Origin: Candidatus Syntropharchaeum sp.
Lineage (GTDB): Archaea > Halobacteriota > Syntropharchaeia > Syntropharchaeales > Syntropharchaeaceae
Direction: 5' to 3'
Length of the DNA: 38,086 nt
Assembly: GCA_026134025.1 (NCBI GenBank)
Contig: JAOQII010000016.1
Coordinates: 1 to 38,086 of the forward strand
Numbering within the stretch: the first letter of the stretch is position 1; each line of letters opens with the position of its first letter. This document shows positions 33,108-38,086 of this stretch, piece after piece. The notes under the pieces were generated by a model. The model saw only the letters and a program-made list of their open reading frames with translations, was not told the origin of the DNA and made no database searches. A program made the position numbers and the translations under genes.

Positions 33108-34136
33108 ATGACCCGTAATGAGGATCTCCTGAAGTTTGGTATTGAGACGACGATTGTTCCAAGAAACAGGGACTTCATCACCCGCTGTGAGAAAGCAGGC
33201 TTTGAATCGATCTGGATCGATGATCACCTTATGCCGTGGTCTGATAAAGATGGAAAAGCCTTTCCCTATACAACAACAATGTCCTGGGCGGTTATGCCAC
33301 TGCTGCTTGAGTGGACCGAGTCCGTCACGATTGGATCTGCTGTAACCTGTCCGATCATCAGGTATCATCCCGCAATCGTTGCCCAGTACTTTGCACAGCT
33401 TGATAATCTATACCCTGGTCGTGTTGAACTCAGCGTAGGGACAGGTGAGCGAATCAACGAGGGATCTGTGGGTGAATGGCCACCCTACAGGGAGCGAAGG
33501 GCACGGTTAATCGAGGCTGTTGAGATCATACAACTTTTATGGAAAAAGGAAGATTATTTCGACTACAGGGGCGAGTATTATCAGATAAACAATGCTCACC
33601 TCTTTGTGAGGCCGAAAAAGAAGATACCCCTTATCATATCTGCCGCGGGTCCAAAATCAGCCCGACTTGCAGGAGAGATCGGAGATGGACTTATGATCCT
33701 ATCTGGAACACCCGATGAGGTGAAGAACCTGGTAGATGCCTTCAATAAAGGCGCAGAATCAAACGGGAAGGACCCTGCAACGATGGAACGTGAGATGTAC
33801 CTCTTTGGCGGTATCGTCAAGGAAGAGTTCTTTGCAAAGGTTCTCAGAGGTTTCAAGCGATCTGTTGTATGGTTGCTTCCAGAAGTACTCGATGTACAGG
33901 ATCCGCGAGAGATCGATGAGATCTCAAAGAAGATAGAGGATGAGATGGTAAAATCTAAGTGTCTCTTCTACGAGAACGTGGATGATCTGATCGAGAGGTT
34001 CGAAGAGTATCGAGAAGCTGGTATCAGCAAGATTATATTTGGGGATTTTACGAGCCTCTTTAACCAAAATCCACTCGGTATCGACCCGATGTGGCATGAT
34101 ACGATACTTCCGCATTTCAAAGGAAACTTGAGGTAA
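33108..34136 (+). CDS. F420-dependent LLM-class flavoprotein oxidoreductase (Fgd/Adf/Mer-like)
   Basis: 342 residues of the luciferase-like TIM barrel that binds coenzyme F420. Diagnostic blocks are FESIWIDDHLMPW near 34, SAVTCPIIRYHPAIVAQ near 78, ELSVGTGERINE near 107, PPYRERRARLIEAVEIIQLLW near 124, and SAAGPKSARLAGEIGDGLMI near 180. The pattern is nearer to F420-dependent glucose-6-phosphate or secondary-alcohol dehydrogenases than to classical methylene-H4MPT reductase. The ATG at 33108 was chosen over an upstream TTG; a TATA-like CTTTAATTC about 25 bases before suggests a leaderless start. serA follows after four bases. Confidence 0.8.
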   Translation: MTRNEDLLKFGIETTIVPRNRDFITRCEKAGFESIWIDDHLMPWSDKDGKAFPYTTTMSWAVMPLLLEWTESVTIGSAVTCPIIRYHPAIVAQYFAQLDNLYPGRVELSVGTGERINEGSVGEWPPYRERRARLIEAVEIIQLLWKKEDYFDYRGEYYQINNAHLFVRPKKKIPLIISAAGPKSARLAGEIGDGLMILSGTPDEVKNLVDAFNKGAESNGKDPATMEREMYLFGGIVKEEFFAKVLRGFKRSVVWLLPEVLDVQDPREIDEISKKIEDEMVKSKCLFYENVDDLIERFEEYREAGISKIIFGDFTSLFNQNPLGIDPMWHDTILPHFKGNLR

Positions 34137-34140
34137 AGAA

Positions 34141-35727
34141 GTGAAGAAAAAAGTCCTTGTCGCAGAACCGATATCAGAACGTGGACTTCAGATACTTGAG
34201 AAGGAGCTTGAGGTGGATGTGCTTTTAAAACTCAAGCCAGAGGAGCTTATCGAACGAATCGGTGATTACGATGCGCTGATTGTCAGGAGTGAGACAAAGG
34301 TTACAAAAGATGTGATCGATGCGGCATCAAACCTCAAGATTATCGGGAGGGCTGGTGTTGGGGTTGATAATATCGATCTTGAGGAGGCGACAAGGAAAGG
34401 CATTGTTGTTGTCAACGCGCCTGGTGGAAATACGATCTCAGCCGCAGAGCATACACTTGCACTCCTTTTCGCACTAACCCGAAGGATCCCTGATGCAAAT
34501 CATGCTCTGAAAGTTGAGCGAAAGTGGGAACGATCGAGATATCTCGGGGTTGAGATCACAGGAAAAACGCTCGGTCTTCTTGGTCTCGGAAGGATTGGGA
34601 CAGAGGTTGCAAAACGTGCACGTGGACTCGGTATGACCGTAATTGCGTACGATCCATTCATATCGAAGGAACGGGCAGATGAACTTGGTGTTGTGATCGC
34701 ACCGTTTGAAGAGGTGATTAAAACTGCAGATTATATCTCAGTTCACACGCCACTCACAAAGGATACGCGCCACATGATTGATCGTGATGCGATCTCGAAG
34801 ATGAAGGATGGTGTACGGATTATAAACTGTGCAAGAGGTGGAATCATCGATGAAGATGCACTCTATGAGGGGATAACTTCTGGGAAGGTTGCAGGTGCTG
34901 CACTCGATGTTTTTGAGACTGAGCCACCATTTGACTCAAAACTGCTTGAGCTTGATAACGTTATCGTAACTCCACATCTCGGGGCGTCAACCACTGAGGC
35001 ACAGGTCAATGTCGCTGTCACGGTGGCAGAGGAGATCGCAAACTATCTCATCAGAGGGCATGTCAGAAATGCTGTCAATATGGCACCGATAAGTGCTGAT
35101 GCACTCCCGATGCTCACGCCATACATCAAACTCAGTGAAATGCTCGGCAAACTCACGATCCAGCTTACCTCTGGAAGGATTAAGTTGATCAAGATCACAT
35201 ATGGTGGTGAGATCGCACAGAAGGAGACTGGGAGCGAAATTGTGACAATTGCAGCCCTGAAAGGTGTTCTTGATCATATATCAAGCAACGTGAACTTTGT
35301 CAATGCACCGCATATCGCAAAAGAGCGTGGTATAAGTGTTCTTGAGACAAAGACAGAGAGTATTGAGAACTTCACGAGTATGATCACGTTACAGCTTGAG
35401 ACCGAGAGTGAGACAACCACGGTATCAGGAACGATATTTGGTAAGGATGAGACCAGGATCGTGAGAATCAATGATTACTGGATAGATGCTCCGTTCTCTC
35501 CCTACATGCTCATCTCGCGTCATATAAACAAACCAGGTGTGATCGGGCCTGTGGGGATGATTCTCGGTAATGGTAAAATCAACATTGGAGGAATGTATGT
35601 TGGTGGTGGAGTGGTTGGGGAAGCGTCATTGATGGTTCTCAACATCGACTCACCTGTACCGAATGATATCCTCGAGGAGGTCAAAAAGGTGGATGGAATC
35701 ATCGATGCAGTCATCGTCCAGTTATGA
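34141..35727 (+). CDS. serA: D-3-phosphoglycerate dehydrogenase
   Basis: First step of serine synthesis. 528 residues of the long form: substrate and NAD domains with VRSETKVTKDVIDAA, GLLGLGRIGTEVAKRARGLG near 144, INCARGGIIDEDALYEG near 229 and TPHLGASTTEAQ near 279, the ASB domain (about 320-445), and a C-terminal ACT domain (ISRHINKPGVIGPVGMILG onward) for serine feedback. GTG start at 34141, four bases after the LLM gene. Its last 35 bases overlap the next ATPase gene. Confidence 0.96.
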   Translation: MKKKVLVAEPISERGLQILEKELEVDVLLKLKPEELIERIGDYDALIVRSETKVTKDVIDAASNLKIIGRAGVGVDNIDLEEATRKGIVVVNAPGGNTISAAEHTLALLFALTRRIPDANHALKVERKWERSRYLGVEITGKTLGLLGLGRIGTEVAKRARGLGMTVIAYDPFISKERADELGVVIAPFEEVIKTADYISVHTPLTKDTRHMIDRDAISKMKDGVRIINCARGGIIDEDALYEGITSGKVAGAALDVFETEPPFDSKLLELDNVIVTPHLGASTTEAQVNVAVTVAEEIANYLIRGHVRNAVNMAPISADALPMLTPYIKLSEMLGKLTIQLTSGRIKLIKITYGGEIAQKETGSEIVTIAALKGVLDHISSNVNFVNAPHIAKERGISVLETKTESIENFTSMITLQLETESETTTVSGTIFGKDETRIVRINDYWIDAPFSPYMLISRHINKPGVIGPVGMILGNGKINIGGMYVGGGVVGEASLMVLNIDSPVPNDILEEVKKVDGIIDAVIVQL

Positions 35728-36397
35728 AACACCAGCGATAAGGGGAGAGAACCTTACAAAGACTTTTCTACTTGGAGAGGTTCGTGTCGAGGTCCTCAAA
35801 GGTATCACGATCGAGATTGGGCGCGGTGAGTTTGTTGCATTGATGGGTGCATCAGGATCTGGCAAATCCACACTCCTGAATCTACTGGGTTGTCTCGATA
35901 GACCAACATCAGGGAGGGTATTTATCGATGGAGTGGACACAGCAAAACTCAGCGAGAATGAACTTGCTGCAATCAGGAGAGATAAGATCGGGTTCATATT
36001 TCAGCAGTTCAACCTGATCAAGACACTGAACGCACTGGAGAATGTCGCGCTCCCCATGGTCTTCAAGGGTACTAATCGAGCAGAGGGGCTTTTGCGTGCT
36101 GAAAAACTCCTCACACAGGTTGGTCTTGCGGATCGGATTCACCACAAACCTTCAACGATGAGCGGGGGAGAACAGCAGCGGGTTGCAATTGCACGGGCAC
36201 TCGCAAATGAGCCTGATATAATCTTTGCAGATGAGCCAACGGGAAACCTCGACACCAGGGCAGGAAATAGTGTGATGGAGATACTCAAACAATTAAATAA
36301 AGAGGGCAAGACAATCGTTATTGTAACACATGATCCAGAGATCGGGGAAAGTGCCCGGCGAATGCTTCGTATGCGGGATGGGAAGATTCTTGGGTAA
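35693..36397 (+). CDS. ABC transporter ATPase, MacB/LolD type, without adjacent permease
   Basis: 234 residues. Walker [10 protein letters not shown] near 47, Q-loop FIFQQFNL near 98, signature [16 protein letters not shown] near 152, Walker [13 protein letters not shown] near 174 and switch His in VTHDPE near 209. The family partners with FtsX/MacB-type permeases, none of which is in the window. The ATG at 35693 lies inside the end of serA and follows GAGGAGG by 12 bases; an ATG four codons later is possible. The overlap suggests coupling to serA. Confidence 0.85.
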   Translation: MESSMQSSSSYETPAIRGENLTKTFLLGEVRVEVLKGITIEIGRGEFVALMGASGSGKSTLLNLLGCLDRPTSGRVFIDGVDTAKLSENELAAIRRDKIGFIFQQFNLIKTLNALENVALPMVFKGTNRAEGLLRAEKLLTQVGLADRIHHKPSTMSGGEQQRVAIARALANEPDIIFADEPTGNLDTRAGNSVMEILKQLNKEGKTIVIVTHDPEIGESARRMLRMRDGKILG

Positions 36398-36457
36398 TTT
36401 AAGTACAAGGTTCGGATATGGGGTTCAGCACGAGATGAATTTGGCATATTCGTTAAG

Positions 36458-36465
36458 TTTATATA
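36458..36465 (+). promoter_or_regulatory. TATA box of the cohesin/dockerin genes
   Basis: TTTATATA gives an expected start near 36488 and a leader of about 50 bases that contains the ribosome-binding site GGAGGAAGAGG. Confidence 0.55.
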
Positions 36466-36540
36466 CAAAAAATACAGAGCACTTTAGAGGTATGGAGTGT
36501 GAGATGATCACGCTTTTTGAGATTCATTGGAGGAAGAGGA

Positions 36541-37227
36541 ATGATTAAAAAAGGATTATCTTATCTCCTGATCGCGATCGTGCTGTTATCGGTGACAGCG
36601 ATTGGAGTTTCAGCACAGGATGATAGTGTTTATCTTGAGTCTGCAAGCAGCACCGTGAATGCGGGTGAGACAACCGATGTTGCAATCTGGATAAATACAA
36701 CAGGTTTCCAGGGCGGTCAGATCAACCTGACATACGATCCATCTGTGGTAAATATCACAGGTTTTGTGAATGAGAGCGACTTTCCGATCTGGTACTGGAA
36801 TTCAGAGAGCGAGGGCGAAGAATGGATACTTTTTGCTGCGAATTACTCCCCCGATCTGCCACTTGAGGGTGAGTACAGGATCGGAACGCTCACAGTAGAG
36901 GGCATATCCCAGGGGACTTCTGAGCTTGAGTTTGGTGATAATTCCAGCATCTTCGATGATCATGGAAGTGAGACGGAAGTGAGCTGGGTTGGGGGGGAGA
37001 TTAGTGTGGATGTGGTTGAAGGAATGTGTGGAGACGTAAACGTGGATGGTAAAGTCACTAACGCAGATGCAATGAAGGTTTGGAATCGTGCAATAAATGA
37101 GAATTATCCTTTGGACAATGAATGGGCTGCAGACGTGAACTGTGATGGTAAAGTCACTAACGCAGATGCAATGAAGGTTTGGAATCGTGCAATAAATGAG
37201 AATTATCCTTTGAACTGTTGTCAATAA
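36541..37227 (+). CDS. Secreted protein with cohesin-like and dockerin domains
   Basis: 228 residues. Signal peptide MIKKGLSYLLIAIVLLSVTA with cleavage after VSA near 25. Residues about 28-157 are a cohesin-like beta sandwich (AGETTDVAIWINTT, INLTYDPSVVNIT, IGTLTVEGIS). Residues 163-226 are a dockerin with two calcium loops, 165-176 (DVNVDGKVTNAD) and 198-209 (DVNCDGKVTNAD), each followed by the helix AMKVWNRAI. Cys163, 201, 226 and 227 may form disulfides. The ATG at 36541 follows a strong ribosome-binding site; an upstream in-frame ATG at 36517 was rejected. Dockerin-cohesin pairing assembles extracellular complexes in bacteria; in archaea its use is largely unknown. A related gene follows after 18 bases. 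Confidence 0.85.
   Translation: MIKKGLSYLLIAIVLLSVTAIGVSAQDDSVYLESASSTVNAGETTDVAIWINTTGFQGGQINLTYDPSVVNITGFVNESDFPIWYWNSESEGEEWILFAANYSPDLPLEGEYRIGTLTVEGISQGTSELEFGDNSSIFDDHGSETEVSWVGGEISVDVVEGMCGDVNVDGKVTNADAMKVWNRAINENYPLDNEWAADVNCDGKVTNADAMKVWNRAINENYPLNCCQ
37045..37212 (+). repeat. Perfect 69-base direct repeat encoding the two dockerin motifs
   Basis: 37045-37113 and 37144-37212 are identical base for base, offset by 99 bases (33 codons). Synonymous positions are also unchanged, which points to recent duplication or gene conversion rather than protein-level constraint. Confidence 0.9.
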
Positions 37228-37245
37228 AATAGGTGGTAAGAATTT

Positions 37246-38086
37246 ATGTATAAACTGAATAGAAGATTGAATATGATTGGTACGTCATTCCTGACGATGG
37301 TGTTGGTTCTTTCGGTTGTAATGCCGTTTAGCATGATACCTGTGTCGGCCCAAGAACCATTGGAAGGATATCTTGTTCCGCAGGATAGTACAGGTTCTCC
37401 TGGAGCTGATACATTGGTCACACTCAAAGCTGATATAACCGGAGAGAACGTTGCGTCTTATCAGGTGGACATTCACTTTGACACGAACGTTGTCAATATA
37501 ACGGATGTCGACTTTACGGACAGTCCTTTTCCTGGAAACTCGTGGCAGCATTATGGTGATTACGTCAGAGTTGGCGGTATTGATTTTTTTTCAACGATAA
37601 ACGCGGGGACACATACACTTTGTACGCTTACACTCACAGGGATTGCATCTGGCGAATCAGCAATTGAATTTACTGGGGGAAGTGTAACAGATCTAAATGG
37701 TAATGAGGTCGGTAGCATTTTCACGAATGGCACATTCACAATTCCATCTCAGGATGACACCCCACCCACCACAACCCATGCCGTAACACCCCCACCAAAC
37801 GCAAACGGCTGGAACGCAGACGAAGAGGTGAGCGTCACATTTTTTCGATCCGATGATGATTCTGGTGTTGCTTATACTAACTGGTCTAATGTTAGTGATA
37901 CGGGGCCGTGGACGCAGGAATTAGGTGAAGATCCATTCAATGTGACGATTACAACCGAGGGTATCACTACAATCTGGTTCTACTCGGTGGATAATGCTGG
38001 AAATCCTGAAGATGTGAAGAATGTTACGGTGAAGATCGCATCACCACCAGAGATCACAAGTTATGAGGTCTCGAAGACCGAAATCA
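37246..38086 (+). CDS. Cohesin-like secreted surface protein (3' end cut by window)
   Basis: Open from the ATG at 37246 (AGGTGGT 8 bases upstream) to the window end, 280 codons. A signal peptide with hydrophobic core FLTMVLVLSVVMPFSMI ends after VSA near residue 35. Residues about 40-166 form a cohesin-like domain (ADTLVTLKADITGENVASYQ, IHFDTNVVNITDVDF, LCTLTLTGIASG). A Pro/Thr linker (170-184) leads into an Ig-like domain of the type NGWNADEEVSVTF, DDDSGVAY, WFYSVDNAGNPE (187-265), and another begins at the edge. No dockerin is seen in the visible part. Probably co-transcribed with the preceding cohesin-dockerin gene, whose dockerin could bind this cohesin. Confidence 0.8.
   Translation, partial: MYKLNRRLNMIGTSFLTMVLVLSVVMPFSMIPVSAQEPLEGYLVPQDSTGSPGADTLVTLKADITGENVASYQVDIHFDTNVVNITDVDFTDSPFPGNSWQHYGDYVRVGGIDFFSTINAGTHTLCTLTLTGIASGESAIEFTGGSVTDLNGNEVGSIFTNGTFTIPSQDDTPPTTTHAVTPPPNANGWNADEEVSVTFFRSDDDSGVAYTNWSNVSDTGPWTQELGEDPFNVTITTEGITTIWFYSVDNAGNPEDVKNVTVKIASPPEITSYEVSKTEI

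Noticed and set aside
1-38086. CRISPR array, rRNA genes, replication origin
   Set aside because: No regularly spaced direct repeats, no rRNA-like segments and no origin-binding repeats or cdc6 gene were seen in the window.

Overview
The window reads as the chromosome of an MCR-lineage (methanogen or anaerobic alkane/methane-oxidising) euryarchaeon. Evidence: TATA-type promoters with many leaderless or short-leader starts; archaeal ribosomal proteins L7Ae, S28e and L24e; GatD; deoxyhypusine synthase; archaeal PPAT; MptD (tetrahydromethanopterin synthesis); a CfbB/CbiA amidase; a protein I recognise as methanogenesis marker 6; F420-type flavoproteins; and Sec61-beta. A bacterial-type thiolase plus cohesin/dockerin proteins would fit the Syntrophoarchaeia/ANME-1 branch better than a classical methanogen. 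That placement is inference; no 16S or mcrA lies in the window.

Layout. 1-948: 3' -truncated secreted beta-propeller gene (minus). 1274-5373: minus operon aroC-gatD-DUF3467-cfbB. 5750-7739: pyrE and a thiolase (plus). 7932-11026: plus operon rpl7ae-rps28e-rpl24e-ndk-mmp6-coaD-dys, with a possible kink-turn in its leader. 10993-17283: long minus operon for amino-sugar nucleotides (acetyltransferase, internally deleted UDP-sugar dehydrogenase, two GlmU-like enzymes, GlmS), ending in a methyltransferase and mptD. 17338-18185: an IS element with imperfect terminal inverted repeats and a damaged transposase. 18231-20973: probable F420-dependent glutamate synthase pair (minus). 21024-22251: scarred region with traB and transposase remnants. 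22252-25017: iron/cobalamin-type ABC importer whose binding-protein gene is broken. 25071-27861: minus operon pgk-thiC plus a possible transposase remnant. 27922-32973: plus run of FAD protein, a three-domain nuclease/nitrilase-like protein, pyrF, an ATP-grasp enzyme and secG, followed by tRNA-Gly(CCC). 33108-36397: LLM flavoprotein, serA and an orphan ABC ATPase. 36541-end: a cohesin-dockerin protein and a second cohesin-like surface protein.

Most of the window is housekeeping metabolism in tightly overlapping operons. The accessory signals are the IS and IS remnants, the decayed transporter and dehydrogenase, the cohesin/dockerin pair, and above all the 581-residue protein at 29304-31049. 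It combines an N-terminal domain like that of ScoMcrA-type modified-DNA restriction enzymes, a probable PD-(D/E)XK nuclease core and a C-terminal nitrilase-like domain, and it is translationally coupled to housekeeping genes on both sides. It is the best candidate for something undescribed. Two regulatory arrangements also stand out: one palindromic TATA box placed about 30 bp from each of two divergent starts, and a kink-turn-like element in front of L7Ae.
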